Notes: generated by a model not told the origin, from the letters alone. Shown: positions 9,043 to 17,835, counted from the stretch's first letter. The stretch: DNA of 64,000 nt from Cupriavidus necator A5-1 (GCF_000744095.1 NZ_JQLI01000001.1:4588001-4652000), one strand, 5' to 3'. Numbers and translations: made by a program.

Positions 9043-9492
9043 TTGCTTCGCATCACAATTGAGCTACTTCCTGACGGCAGTGAAATTGGCCACAGGACGA
9101 TAGCCTCCGCTGATATCGGTCGGATTAGTGGTGGGCGACTGGGAACGTATGCTGTGACGCTTAGCGAGGAGCCAATTGGCCTCGTGGGCGAAGGTCGGCT
9201 TACGGACTATCCGAGATACGCCACCAGCATCTGGGACCTTGTAGCTAGGTGCATCGCTGTAGCAATGACTGGGAAGGAAGAGTTGCCAAGCCGTCCCACA
9301 GGGCTAACCGTCCCTATCCGTCATTTGGACTCCCTTGCATATGTCCGCCTAACTGAAATTCCTGAGCCTGCCCGTTCACTCTTTGAGCGCAACATCGAGC
9401 AATCTAGTCGCCCTCTGGTTTCCGGCGAAGCCGAGCCGCGAGGTTGCGCCTACCTGTGGGATTGGGAGGACTTCCTCGACGGCAGACGATGA
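9043..9492 (+). CDS. Conserved hypothetical protein
   Basis: 149 residues from a TTG start chosen because a perfect AGGAGG (9031-9036) ends six bases before it; an upstream GTG at 9010 has no such signal. The protein opens with a beta-rich stretch (LLRITIELLPDGSEIGHRTI) and a motif ADIGRISGGRLGTYAV. It is acidic and looks cytosolic, with no signal or membrane segment. No domain is recognised. It precedes the DUF429-like gene by about 90 bases in the same direction, possibly one operon. Confidence 0.65.
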   Translation: MLRITIELLPDGSEIGHRTIASADIGRISGGRLGTYAVTLSEEPIGLVGEGRLTDYPRYATSIWDLVARCIAVAMTGKEELPSRPTGLTVPIRHLDSLAYVRLTEIPEPARSLFERNIEQSSRPLVSGEAEPRGCAYLWDWEDFLDGRR

Positions 9493-9579
9493 ATAGCGCT
9501 AGTAGAGGCAGGAGATTGTCTTGCCTAGCCGAAAAATCAATGTAATCGTAGGAATGTTCGCGCAATGGCGGAAAGGTCA

Positions 9580-10218
9580 ATGATGAGCGGCGTTGCTGGC
9601 ATCGATGTGGGTGGGGACAAGAAGGGATGCCATCTCGTTGTCCTGAAGGGGACGTCGATTCTGTGCAGCGTCAACAGCAAGGCGCCAGAGGATTTGGTCC
9701 AGGTTTGTGCAGAGCATGACGTCGTGGCAGTCGGTATCGATTCGCCTTGTCAGTGGCGGTCGGCGGACGGTGCGCGGCAGGCCGAAAGAGAACTCGCGCG
9801 GAAAGGAATCACCTCATTCTCGACCCCTACCCGGCAGCTCGCTCTCTCCAATGCCAAGAATTTCTACGGCTGGATGTTCAGCGGAGAGCGGGTGTACCAG
9901 GCACTCGCCCCAATCTACCCGCTTCTGGCGGAAAAGGCCTATTCGAGCGGGCGCGTGAGCTTCGAGACTTTCCCCTATGCCATAACCTGTGCCATGCTCG
10001 GCAGAGACGTTGCCTCCGCGAAGCGGAAACGCACCCAGCGTAGGGAACTCCTGGAACGCGAGGGGATAGACACCAGCTTGCTGAAGTCAATAGACGCGGT
10101 CGATGCCGCCCTATGCGCGCTGACGGCCAGATTTCTCCTGGAGGGCAAGACCTATCCGTACGGCGATGCCACGGGAGGGTACATTTGGATTCCTGCCACT
10201 ACATCCCGCCATAGCTGA
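9580..10218 (+). CDS. DUF429-like protein (RNase H-like fold)
   Basis: 212 residues. It opens with a phosphate-1-like motif GVAGIDVGGDKKGCHLVVL and continues with VAVGIDSPCQWRSADGARQAERELARKG, both typical of the DUF429 family, whose members have a ribonuclease H-like fold with conserved Asp residues (DVGGD, IDSP, IDAVDAALCALTA). The biochemical role of the family is not settled. GGAAAGG lies just before the ATG at 9580; an in-frame ATG at 9565 is possible. Length fits the family. The gene stands alone before a minus-strand gene. Confidence 0.75.
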   Translation: MMSGVAGIDVGGDKKGCHLVVLKGTSILCSVNSKAPEDLVQVCAEHDVVAVGIDSPCQWRSADGARQAERELARKGITSFSTPTRQLALSNAKNFYGWMFSGERVYQALAPIYPLLAEKAYSSGRVSFETFPYAITCAMLGRDVASAKRKRTQRRELLEREGIDTSLLKSIDAVDAALCALTARFLLEGKTYPYGDATGGYIWIPATTSRHS

Positions 10219-10279
10219 TGGCGGAGTCTGCGTTCCATACAGTGGACTGCCCAGTGCTAATGAGGCAGACTGCGCCGGC

Positions 10280-10654
10280 TTACTCTGCCCACTCCGCATC
10301 CACCTCCCTAATGAGGTGCCCAGCCAGGATGTAATCGCCAAGACTGGCCGCCTTTGCCTCCAGGCTCTCCAACTCACCTGCCGACAGTTCACTTAGCTCG
10401 AACTGACAGTACAAGTTGCGCTGCCTGAACGTCGCCTTTGGCCGCGACAGGCCTGCTACCAGCACCGCCGGCGAGCTGACAGCAATATTGTCGTGCCCGC
10501 GATACTCAACTTTTATTCCGCGCTTGTCGCCAAGCCGGCCGAGCTCGATTGCATCTTGCCAGGCAGACTCGTAGTCCAACTCCAGCGCGGTTATCCCCCG
10601 GGTGTCAAGAAGGCGCAGCGCTTCAGTCTTGCTCCTGGCGCATGCTGTCGTCAC
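10280..10654 (-). CDS. Conserved hypothetical protein, intact paralogue of 13836-14207
   Basis: 124 residues from a GTG start with GGAGG seven bases upstream. Regions: a short helix (KTEALRLLDTRGITALELDY), ESAWQDAIELGRLGDKRGIKVEYRGHDNIAV, then an acidic C-terminal helix (ELSAGELESLEAKAASLGDYI). A degraded copy with two frameshifts lies 3.2 kb away. No known domain. Neither signal peptide nor membrane segment is seen. Confidence 0.7.
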   Translation of the reverse strand: MTTACARSKTEALRLLDTRGITALELDYESAWQDAIELGRLGDKRGIKVEYRGHDNIAVSSPAVLVAGLSRPKATFRQRNLYCQFELSELSAGELESLEAKAASLGDYILAGHLIREVDAEWAE

Positions 10655-10867
10655 GGTGCTTCCTCCTTCACTTCATGTTGCGCGCGCCCGCCTTGTTGCG
10701 GTGCGGCGATGCACATACCCTAACCGCTGCCGCACGCTTGCGCAATCGCGATTTCGTGCACGGGAACATGCTTGGGGAAGCTACTTAAGCGGGCCAGAGG
10801 GCCCGCCGGTGTCAGCTGTGCAAAGCTTGACGATGACGATGAAACATCGGCATGCCTGGGTTGGGCC

Positions 10868-11611
10868 TTATTCCGCTATGGGGACACCGGGAAGAAAGTC
10901 CACGCCAGTTCGTTTGACAAGCTCACGATACGTAATGGGTTGTCCAGCGCGCGCTGAATCTGAATTCTCAATCCAATGCGCCCAGGCGCGATGGGTTGTA
11001 GAGTCGTACACAAGCTTGAACAGGTATTGTGGCACCCACACTTGGTCCGGTCCGATGGTGTTCGGAGCGGCGGACCCGAACACTGGCCCGGTGATGACGT
11101 ACACATCGCCCTTGGCACGCCGGACGTATTTTCGCGTTGCTTTCTCGATGCCCGCCCAGCTCCTTCTATTATTCTGTGGGGCTTGGGGCACCATGTTGGC
11201 CAGCGAGAAGCTCTGCGCCATGGCCGTTGCATTGGGCATATCTCCTGCGGGCGCCATGTGCCCTCGGTCATAGCCGGAGCTCTTATAGTCATCGAGCTCA
11301 GCGCGTTCTGCCCGGGGTAGTCGAGCATCAGCGAAGAAGCGGTTTGTCCGTTCTTCGTCCTGCGCGTCAGCGACTTGCTCTGCATTCAGTCGCTCGGCTA
11401 CGTAAACTGGCGTCTTCGTCGTGCCGGAATGCAGCACGGCAAACGCATCAAAACACAGGGCGCGCGGCTTAAGGTTTTGGCTTCGGACCTGCGGGACAGC
11501 GCCTTGTGCAAAGAACTGTGGGCAACGCTCAAAGTCCGTTGCTGCTTGAACCGGAGCGGTGACACTAAGACAAATGACGGCGGCTGCGACCAGCCGTGAA
11601 ACACGATGCAT
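10868..11611 (-). CDS. Secreted DNA/RNA non-specific endonuclease (DRGH nuclease)
   Basis: 247 residues. A signal peptide (MHRVSRLVAAAVICLSVTAPVQA) ends at an A-Q-A type cleavage site. The mature part has the ββα-Me nuclease motif YDRGHMAPAGDM, where His is the general base, followed by SLANMVPQAPQNNRRSW with the metal-binding Asn. This is the NucA/Serratia-type family that cuts DNA and RNA in the periplasm or outside the cell. All key residues are present. It stands alone and could degrade incoming DNA or serve nucleotide and phosphate scavenging; the latter is inference. Confidence 0.88.
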   Translation of the reverse strand: MHRVSRLVAAAVICLSVTAPVQAATDFERCPQFFAQGAVPQVRSQNLKPRALCFDAFAVLHSGTTKTPVYVAERLNAEQVADAQDEERTNRFFADARLPRAERAELDDYKSSGYDRGHMAPAGDMPNATAMAQSFSLANMVPQAPQNNRRSWAGIEKATRKYVRRAKGDVYVITGPVFGSAAPNTIGPDQVWVPQYLFKLVYDSTTHRAWAHWIENSDSARAGQPITYRELVKRTGVDFLPGVPIAE

Positions 11612-11795
11612 TGATTCCTTCCTGTTGGCTGTTTATCCCTTCCTGATTGCAGGGAAGGGCCGGAAGGATAGCACTCACATAGGGATAATTCAGCAGGTAC
11701 CTAATCTCTCACGGAGAGGTTCACTCGCAAAGTCAGTCAAAACTCAGAAGGGTGCTGTACGATATGAGTCACCAACAAAGAAAAGGATATTTTAA

Positions 11796-12119
11796 ATGGC
11801 AACTTACAAGCAACTCATGGCGGAAAAGCAAGCGCTCGAGGCCCAGCTCGCAGAAGTCCGCGCGTCCGAAATCGCTGGTGTCATCGAGAAAATCCAAGGG
11901 CTGATGGCGGAGTATGAGTTGACGGTTGACGACATTGCCACCAAGCGTCGCAGTGGACGACCGGCTGGTGTCGGCAAGGCCAAAGCTGCGACGAAAGCAA
12001 AGTCCGAACTGCCGGCAAAATACATGGACCCGAAGACCGGTGCCACCTGGTCCGGACGGGGGCGCGCACCGGCGTGGCTGGGCAGGAATCGAGCGAAGTT
12101 CTTGATTGCAGAGGCCTGA
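11796..12119 (+). CDS. H-NS family nucleoid-associated protein (BpH3-like)
   Basis: 107 residues. N-terminal coiled coil MATYKQLMAEKQALEAQLAE (dimerisation), a Lys/Ala-rich linker around residues 50-70 (RRSGRPAGVGKAKA), then the DNA-binding motif YMDPKTGATWSGRGRAPAWLG. This is the common Burkholderiales H-NS form that binds AT-rich acquired DNA. Length is normal. A separate promoter is likely, since the neighbours on both sides are on the other strand. Confidence 0.9.
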   Translation: MATYKQLMAEKQALEAQLAEVRASEIAGVIEKIQGLMAEYELTVDDIATKRRSGRPAGVGKAKAATKAKSELPAKYMDPKTGATWSGRGRAPAWLGRNRAKFLIAEA

Positions 12120-12157
12120 CAGGGAGCGCGCAGCTGCGTGCGGGGGACACTTTGGCA

Positions 12158-12577
12158 CTATTCGACGGGATGCTTCGATCTTCGACTAGTACCAAACCTC
12201 CGCACGAAATCGGCTGACAGCGTTACCTCTTCAGGCAATTCCAGCTCAGGGGGTGAAAAATCATCATCCCCGGCAGCGATAAGCACGGCCTTTGTACAGC
12301 CTTCCGCTCGGGCTCGTGTTAGAACGTTGCCAACAAGGTGGGTGGTGATGCGTAGGCCATGACGCTCAGGGGTCACGGCCACAGACCGCACAACAACGGT
12401 TTCATCGTATTGTTCTGTACAAGCACATCCCACCACCTGCTCTCCCAATACCGCGACTTGAAAGAAGTGTGATGAATCGCCGACAAAATCAGTTGGCAAG
12501 CCACAGCTTTCCAAAATGTCAACGATGGAAGGCCAATCCGTCGCCTTTGCTGCCCGAACCTGCACGCTCTTTACCAT
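12158..12577 (-). CDS. GNAT acetyltransferase, ArsN2-like
   Basis: 139 residues from an ATG with GGGGGAG upstream; a longer reading to 12700 lacks support. It opens VQVRAAKATDWPSIVDILESCGLPTD, the ArsN2-type N-terminus, then has the GNAT acetyl-CoA region (VVVRSVAVTPERHGLRITTHLV). The conserved A-x-x-F-x-x-x-G-F end is replaced by an acidic sequence, so it is more divergent than its neighbour at 12676. ArsN-type enzymes acetylate arsenic compounds; the true substrate here is unknown. Confidence 0.65.
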   Translation of the reverse strand: MVKSVQVRAAKATDWPSIVDILESCGLPTDFVGDSSHFFQVAVLGEQVVGCACTEQYDETVVVRSVAVTPERHGLRITTHLVGNVLTRARAEGCTKAVLIAAGDDDFSPPELELPEEVTLSADFVRRFGTSRRSKHPVE

Positions 12578-12675
12578 TGCCGCAACTCCCCCGTTGAAAT
12601 CTTGACTGCTCCCTCCTGTTGTTTTTTTAGTCGCGTGTCGTTCGTTAGTTATTGATTGAGAACAGGTACTTAGGC

Positions 12676-13137
12676 CTACCTGAGGTCGCAGTGCATGCAC
12701 AGCGCCGAGGTTTGTACAGCATTGCGAAACTCCGCGGAGCCTTGCACCTCGGCGGGTGCCTCATCGACGGGAATGTGGGAGAAACCCCAGCGGGCGAAGT
12801 ACGCGGGTGCAGATGCGGAAAGAAGAAGCGCGTGCCGCACTTCAGTGCCGCGAGCGTGCATCAACAGCGCTTCCACCAGGCGGCTGGCGACACCTCTATC
12901 GCGATAGGCAGGGTCCACCGCAACCGAACGGATGACGATTGATGTTCCATGCCGTTCCGCCGCCGCGCATCCAACGATACGGACATCGCACAGAGCAACA
13001 TGAAAGCTCTCGACGCTCGGGAGCGGGTCGTCGGAGTGCAGGCTGCACTGGTCCAGTAATGCGGCGATTTGGGGCCAATCTGAGGGAGAGGCCGAACGTA
13101 GGCGAACGTCCGTCTGCACGAGGTATCTCCAGACCAT
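12676..13137 (-). CDS. GNAT acetyltransferase, ArsN2-like
   Basis: 153 residues. Typical ArsN2-like layout: VRLRSASPSDWPQIAALLDQ, IVGCAAAERHGTSIVIRSVA, the acetyl-CoA loop VDPAYRDRGVASRLVEAL, and the end APAYFARWGFSHI ... TSALCMHCDLR. The Q/R-x-x-G-x-A loop is intact. A GTG at 13119 with GGAGA upstream is an alternative start. Relatives in the window: 12158, 22898-23772 (broken), 30211 and 45339 (broken). Confidence 0.8.
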   Translation of the reverse strand: MVWRYLVQTDVRLRSASPSDWPQIAALLDQCSLHSDDPLPSVESFHVALCDVRIVGCAAAERHGTSIVIRSVAVDPAYRDRGVASRLVEALLMHARGTEVRHALLLSASAPAYFARWGFSHIPVDEAPAEVQGSAEFRNAVQTSALCMHCDLR

Positions 13138-13314
13138 GTCTGCCTAGGTCTTCCAAGACCTCTGGCATGTTGTTCTATTGTGGGCACTTGTTCGCCTTCT
13201 TATGCAATCAAATGGTTTGGCCTGTCACCGCAGGCGTATCACCTCGGTAAGGCTATCACCGAGTGCGGGCGCCTTTTGTAAGCGATTGTTAAGCGCTGCC
13301 CTGCCGGCACTCGA

Positions 13315-13347
13315 AATAAAAAAGCCCTTCGCAATCTGGAAGGGCTT
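13315..13347 (-). terminator. Rho-independent terminator of the cold-shock gene
   Basis: Stem AAGCCCTTC / GAAGGGCTT (13322-13347) with an 8-base loop, followed on the minus strand by TTTTTTATTT. It lies about 30 bases after the stop of the gene at 13379. Confidence 0.85.
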
Positions 13348-13378
13348 CTATATTTGCGCCACTTGGGTGCGCGAGCGG

Positions 13379-13582
13379 CTATAGAGCGCGAATTTTTGAT
13401 GCTTGTGGGCCTTTCTTGCCTTGCGTGACCTCGAATTCTACTTTCGCGCCTTCCTTGAGGGATTTGAACCCCGCACCTTGGATTTCGCTGTGATGCGCAA
13501 ACAAGTCCTTGCCGCCATCATCCGGTGTGATGAACCCAAAGCCCTTCTCATCATTGAACCACTTTACAGTGCCAGTCGCCAT
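13379..13582 (-). CDS. Cold-shock domain protein (CspA family)
   Basis: 67 residues, the normal length. The RNA-binding motifs are intact: KWFNDEKGFGFI (RNP1) and DLFAHHSEI (RNP2). It binds single-stranded RNA and DNA as an RNA chaperone. A long upstream leader (to about 13828) is open in the same frame but has no protein character and is probably an untranslated leader. A second copy at 21132 has a changed RNP1 region. A terminator follows the gene. Confidence 0.93.
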   Translation of the reverse strand: MATGTVKWFNDEKGFGFITPDDGGKDLFAHHSEIQGAGFKSLKEGAKVEFEVTQGKKGPQASKIRAL

Positions 13583-13835
13583 CGCCATCTCGTCTTGGAA
13601 ATTTGGTGCACACAGGTTGCGTGCTGAGAAACCTCGCCCCAGAATCGCAGCGCCGCCAAAATTCGCTCGAATGCAGTACGCGCACTCGCCGCCAGCATAG
13701 CTGAAGACGAGCGCTGGCTGCATCTCAGGGTTTACCTCTGGGCTAGAGAGGTGAGGATGGCGTGGCGCCGGTTGCGAAACTGACTGGACGCGCACGCTGC
13801 GGAGCGCCGAGTTCGAGGAACTGCACAAGCCGAAG

Positions 13836-14207
13836 CTACTCAGTCCAAACGGTATCGACGTCCCGCAGTAGATGGCCGGCCAGAATATTGTCTCCGGCCT
13901 TCATGGCCTTTGTCTCCAGGGCCGTCAATTCGTTGGCGGTCAGTTCGTCCAATGCAAACAAGCAATAAAGGTGCCGTTGCGGAAGGACACCTTCGGGCGA
14001 CTAAGGCCTGCAATGAGTGCAGCGTGTGACTTCACGGCGATGTTCTCATGCCCACGAAACGTCACGCGGACCGGTCTTCTGGCCCAAGCGCCCGAGTTCA
14101 ATAGCATCTTGCCAAGCCGACCCATAGTCGAGTTCGACTAGTGCTACCTCGTGAGCATCCAAGAGTTTAATGGCTTCCCCTTTGGTTCCAGCTCGAGCCG
14201 ACGTCAT
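13836..14207 (-). pseudogene. Degraded paralogue of the gene at 10280-10654
   Basis: Starts MTSARAGTKGEAIKLLD after GGAGG and follows the intact copy through DYGSAWQDAIELGRLGQKTG. One base is missing there; the next frame gives RVTFRGHENIAV ... GLSRPKVSFR, then a second one-base loss leads to the last frame, LYCLFALDELTANEL ... LAGHLLRDVDTVWTE. All three parts align to the intact gene in order. Confidence 0.8.
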
Positions 14208-14325
14208 TCCTACCTCCACTCTCATCATCGTCCGGCGCCGCCCGCATCGCCGGTCTGAGCCGTCTTCAACTCATGTTTCCCTGCTCACCTTGACCAACGT
14301 TCTTGACGTGGGTCAAGGTTACTTA

Positions 14326-15437
14326 CTCATAAGTCAGAAATATAGCGGATAGATGGATGCCTGAAGAACGAGCGCACGAGCTTCGGGTTGCGTCCAATCT
14401 GTGCAAGCTGCTCGTGAATTCGCGGGCCCAGTTTTTCGCCTTTTTGCAAAGGGCGTCGCGCGACGCCGTTGCGCTTGACGTGACTCCACACCAACTCATC
14501 CGGATTGAGGTCCGGGGCGTAACCGGGCAGGAAATGCAAGATCAGTTTGTGCAAGATCAGTTTGCCCTGCATGCTGGCAACGTAGTCTTTGACGATGGCT
14601 TTCTTATGCGCTGGCAATCCGTCGACGATCAGATGCACCGCCTTCTTTCGATTGAACATCAGCTTCTTGAGCAGCGTGACGAACGACTCGCCGCTGAGCC
14701 CGCCTTCGTACGTGGCAAACCAGAATGCCCCCTTCGAATTGACAGCGGACGCCGCACTCATGCTTTGCCGCTGGCCCGGCCGCTCGACAACGGGCGTTTC
14801 GCCGCGCGGCGCCCAGGTCTTGCCATGCACCGAGTCGGCTCGAAAGCCCGATTCGTCCCAGAAGAAGATATCCGCCTTCTGCTCACGGGCCTGCCTGGCA
14901 ATGGCCGGATACGTGTCGTGCCGCCAGCGATCGATTGCCTCCGGATCGCGCTGGTAAGCGCGCTGCAACGGCTTTTGCGGCGTGAGGTTCAGACGTGCCA
15001 GCATCGCGCCGATCGAGGCCAGACTCAGCGTCACACCGAACTTTTTCTGCACCAGTTCGCGAACCAGGTTGCGCGTCCACAGCCCGAAATCGAAGCCGTA
15101 CTGCGTCGGATTCTTGCCGTTGATCCATCGCAGCACCCGCTGCTCCTGCGCAGACGTGAGCGTGCGCGGGCGACCCGTGCCTTTGGTCGAGCGCAGCGCC
15201 CGTACACCACGACCGCGCGCCTGGGCGCGAATCTTGTACGCCCACGACCGATTCATCCCTAACGATGCCGCGACATCATCCGGATGCTCCCCCTCGGCCA
15301 TGCGTTGCACCGCCAGGATGCGCATTTCTTCAAGCGTGTTGTGAGCCAGGCTGCGGCCGTCCCGTTTCATGAGCGCTCCCCTCAATGACTATCGCTCATG
15401 CATAGACTATTTGTCCGCCAAATTCCTGACTTATGAG
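14326..15437 (-). mobile_element. Second IS630 family insertion sequence, flanked by TA
   Basis: Imperfect terminal inverted repeats start CTCATAAGTCAG at both ends (14326 inward and 15437 inward) and TA lies just outside each (14324-14325, 15438-15439). The stop codon of the transposase lies inside the left repeat. The protein is unlike the transposase at 7500, so this is a different IS630 subgroup. Confidence 0.88.
14327..15370 (-). CDS. IS630 family transposase
   Basis: 347 residues from an ATG preceded by GGGGAG. N-terminal helix-turn-helix (PDDVAASLGMNRSWAYKIRA) and a winged-helix region, then a DDE domain: Asp in IFFWDESGFRAD, Asp in HLIVDGLPAHKK, Glu in APDLNPDELVWSHVKR. All catalytic acids are present. 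The internal near-repeat GKLILHKLILHF is a short duplication of KLILH that does not break the frame and lies between the second and third catalytic acids. Confidence 0.92.
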   Translation of the reverse strand: MKRDGRSLAHNTLEEMRILAVQRMAEGEHPDDVAASLGMNRSWAYKIRAQARGRGVRALRSTKGTGRPRTLTSAQEQRVLRWINGKNPTQYGFDFGLWTRNLVRELVQKKFGVTLSLASIGAMLARLNLTPQKPLQRAYQRDPEAIDRWRHDTYPAIARQAREQKADIFFWDESGFRADSVHGKTWAPRGETPVVERPGQRQSMSAASAVNSKGAFWFATYEGGLSGESFVTLLKKLMFNRKKAVHLIVDGLPAHKKAIVKDYVASMQGKLILHKLILHFLPGYAPDLNPDELVWSHVKRNGVARRPLQKGEKLGPRIHEQLAQIGRNPKLVRSFFRHPSIRYISDL

Positions 15438-15439
15438 TA

Positions 15440-15848
15440 ATTCTGACCTGAGAAAATTCAATACAGAACTGCCATGCCTTCCCTGAGAAACCTCATCTCA
15501 TTAGCAGACCTCAGCGGTAGCGCTAATGCAAGCCGTCCGGTCGGTCGGAGAATAGCTGCTTGCGTGTAGTACATATCATGTCACGACATATCGTGGGGAC
15601 CACTCCAGAAAGCGCCCTGCGCACGAGGGGCGAACGTGAGTACTAGGGATTATCACGAATATGTCTGCTAATTGTATTGAACAGTCGGTGGCGAGTAGCT
15701 AAGATGTCTTTTCGGAGCGCCAAAACAAGCGCTCCCCAGCCAGACCTCGCATCCGAGGGTAGCGGTCTGCATGAGCCAGGCCAACTGTCACGGATGGTAG
15801 TGAAGTCCCGTAGCAAAAATAGACCTATAGCTTTGGAGACGACCGACT
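15440..15848. other. Non-coding stretch after IS630
   Basis: No open frame with protein character. The sequence is less GC-rich than its surroundings and probably contains old intergenic DNA and the promoter of the small gene at 15849. Confidence 0.35.
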
Positions 15849-16082
15849 GTGCTGAGTCATCATGAATTCGCCACGCTGGTGCTGGTAAGCGACAGCTCTG
15901 ACCCAACGGAGCTGGATTGCGCGGATGTGAACGCGCTGCTCGCGCATCAATTGATTACGCTCGAGCATCTTGGGCCCAATCACAGCCGACCTCGGGTCAC
16001 CACCCAAGGCTATGCTGCTTTTCTCCAAGCCTTCGGGCGTGTTCGAGCAACGGATTGTCGCGCACGCCAGGCCTCTCAATGA
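15849..16082 (+). CDS. Small conserved hypothetical protein before the phasin gene
   Basis: 77 residues starting MLSHHEFATLVLVSDSSD; a second block reads DVNALLAHQLITLEHLG and a third RPRVTTQGYAAFLQA. The pattern resembles a winged-helix fragment (helix, helix, RPRVT strand, T-x-x-G). The gene lies 170 bases upstream of the phasin gene in the same direction. Function unknown. The opposite strand also carries an open frame, but with less protein-like composition. Confidence 0.55.
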   Translation: MLSHHEFATLVLVSDSSDPTELDCADVNALLAHQLITLEHLGPNHSRPRVTTQGYAAFLQAFGRVRATDCRARQASQ

Positions 16083-16255
16083 GCGCATTGCGCTGCGCTA
16101 ACCCGTAGAGACTGCCGGAATTCGCTTCCTCGGACTTTCATATCGGCGCCGCTTAGCAACGGTCGCGGCGACGCATTCGTGATTCACCCCATTCCCGCCC
16201 CATCAGAGCTCTCATCGGATAGCTCAGGTGGCGGGTCGCACTTAGGAGACGCAAG

Positions 16256-16822
16256 ATGACTCAGTGGTCCCCCGAGCAATTCAGTAAGGTGCAAATGGCA
16301 GGCATTGAAACCTTGACCGGGCTAATCGGCAAGGCCTTTGAGTGCTTCGAAAAACTGGTGGAGTTGAATCTGCAAACGATGAAAACGACTCTGACGGAGG
16401 CTCAGGAAGGCGCAAAGAAGGCCTTGTCGGTCAAGAGCCCGCAAGAATTCGTTGAATTGCAGATGGAATCATTTCAACCCACAGCCGACAGCGCACTGGC
16501 GTATCGGCGTCAACTGCTCGAAATTCTGGCTGCTACGCGGGCGGAGTTCGAGAAGGTCGCCGAGGTCCAATACGCGGCAGGCAAGCAGGGTCTGAACGAC
16601 TTCCTTGAAAGCGTGGTGAACAAAACGCAAGCCGGTCCGGCGGCGCCATTGGCTGCCTGGCAGGAGGCCATCAACGCGACTACTACGCTCTATGAGTCGA
16701 TGCAAACGACGGCAAAGCAGGCCGTGCAAGTGGCTGAGAGCAGTTTCAGTACTGCGGCGGGGGCGGCCTCGAAAGGTATGCAGCGTCGTGCAGCACAGGC
16801 CTCACAGGCAGCTGCAAAGTAG
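16256..16822 (+). CDS. phaP: Phasin (PHA granule-associated protein)
   Basis: 188 residues, the usual length. Start after TAGGAGACGCAAG. Amphipathic helices with the phasin pattern (QMAGIETLTGLIGKAFECFEKLVELN ... MKTTLTEAQEGAKKALSV) and an Ala/Gln-rich tail. Phasins coat polyhydroxyalkanoate granules and control their number and size. The gene is followed at 134 bases by phaB in the same direction. A second, divergent phasin lies at 34907. Confidence 0.92.
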   Translation: MTQWSPEQFSKVQMAGIETLTGLIGKAFECFEKLVELNLQTMKTTLTEAQEGAKKALSVKSPQEFVELQMESFQPTADSALAYRRQLLEILAATRAEFEKVAEVQYAAGKQGLNDFLESVVNKTQAGPAAPLAAWQEAINATTTLYESMQTTAKQAVQVAESSFSTAAGAASKGMQRRAAQASQAAAK

Positions 16823-16956
16823 TTAGGCTTTGGCTCCTCGTTGTGCGGCTTCACGGTGCCGAGGCGCAACCAAATTCTAGGAGATGCCGGGGTCTCGATG
16901 AGCTGGGACGGACCCCCGCGTCATCCAGTTCTATGATTGCTTAGAGGATTGGAGAC

Positions 16957-17700
16957 ATGACCAAAAAAGTTGCCGTAGTCACGGGCGGGATGGGCGGTAT
17001 CGGTGAGACTATCAGCGTCCGGCTGCATGACGCTGGTTATATGGTCGCGGTCACGCATTCACCCGGTAATAGCGGCGTCGCGAGCTGGCTCGGGAGGATG
17101 GAGGAGAGCGGGCGCAAGTTTCACGCGTATCCCGTTGACGTCGCCGACTACGAGTCGTGCCAGCTTTGTGTGGCAGCAATTCGGGAGGAACTGGGCTCAG
17201 TCGACATTCTGATTAACAACGCCGGGATTACGCGTGACGCGAGCTTCAAGAAGTTGGACAAGGTCAATTGGGATGCGGTCATGCGAACCAATCTCGACTC
17301 AGTGTTCAATATGACGAAGCCGGTGTGCGACGACATGGTTAAGCGCGGCTGGGGACGCATTGTCAATGTGTCATCCATCATTGGTTCCAAGGGTGGCTTC
17401 GGGCAGACGAACTACGCAGCAGCGAAGGCCGGCATGCACGGCTTCACTAAATCACTGGCGCTCGAAGTGGCCAAGAGCGGCGTGACGGTCAACACTGTCT
17501 CGCCCGGCTTCCTTGCCACCAAGATGGTGACGGCCGTGCCACAGGAGATACTCGATACCAAAATCATCCCCCAAATTCCTGTGGGCCGCCTTGGGAAGCC
17601 AGAAGAGGTGGCGGCATTGATTGCGTACCTATGCTCGGACGAGGCCGCCTTCGTGACGGGCGCGAACATCGCCATCAACGGCGGGCAGCATATGCAGTGA
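16957..17700 (+). CDS. phaB: Acetoacetyl-CoA reductase
   Basis: 247 residues, the PhaB length. It reduces acetoacetyl-CoA to (R)-3-hydroxybutyryl-CoA with NADPH for PHB synthesis. Cofactor loop TGGMGGIG near the N-terminus, NNAGITRD, catalytic Ser in VNVSSIIGSKGGFGQ, Tyr and Lys in NYAAAKAG. SD GAGGATTGGAGAC precedes the ATG. Next to a phasin gene but no phaA or phaC is in the window, so the synthase must be elsewhere. A hairpin follows at 17721. Confidence 0.93.
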   Translation: MTKKVAVVTGGMGGIGETISVRLHDAGYMVAVTHSPGNSGVASWLGRMEESGRKFHAYPVDVADYESCQLCVAAIREELGSVDILINNAGITRDASFKKLDKVNWDAVMRTNLDSVFNMTKPVCDDMVKRGWGRIVNVSSIIGSKGGFGQTNYAAAKAGMHGFTKSLALEVAKSGVTVNTVSPGFLATKMVTAVPQEILDTKIIPQIPVGRLGKPEEVAALIAYLCSDEAAFVTGANIAINGGQHMQ

Positions 17701-17720
17701 GGTCTGATGCTCCGTCCAGT

Positions 17721-17745
17721 CAGTGCTCCTCTGCGCGGAGCACTG
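17721..17745 (+). terminator. Hairpin after phaB
   Basis: A 9-bp stem (CAGTGCTCC / GGAGCACTG) with a 7-base loop, 20 bases after the phaB stop. There is no T-run, so it may be a weak terminator or a 3'-end stabiliser. Confidence 0.5.
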
Positions 17746-17835
17746 GACACTATCTGCATTGACTGGTAGGCACGCGCTGGCGATGCCAGCGCCCGCTACA
17801 AACTTCTGTGTGGGACCCGAGCCGGGAATGACTGC

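Noticed and set aside
14357..15262. Plus-strand open frame of 301 codons
   Set aside because: Antisense to the second IS630 transposase.
7500..15370. Composite transposon formed by the two IS630 elements
   Set aside because: The two transposases and terminal repeats are of different subgroups, so they could not mobilise the segment together.
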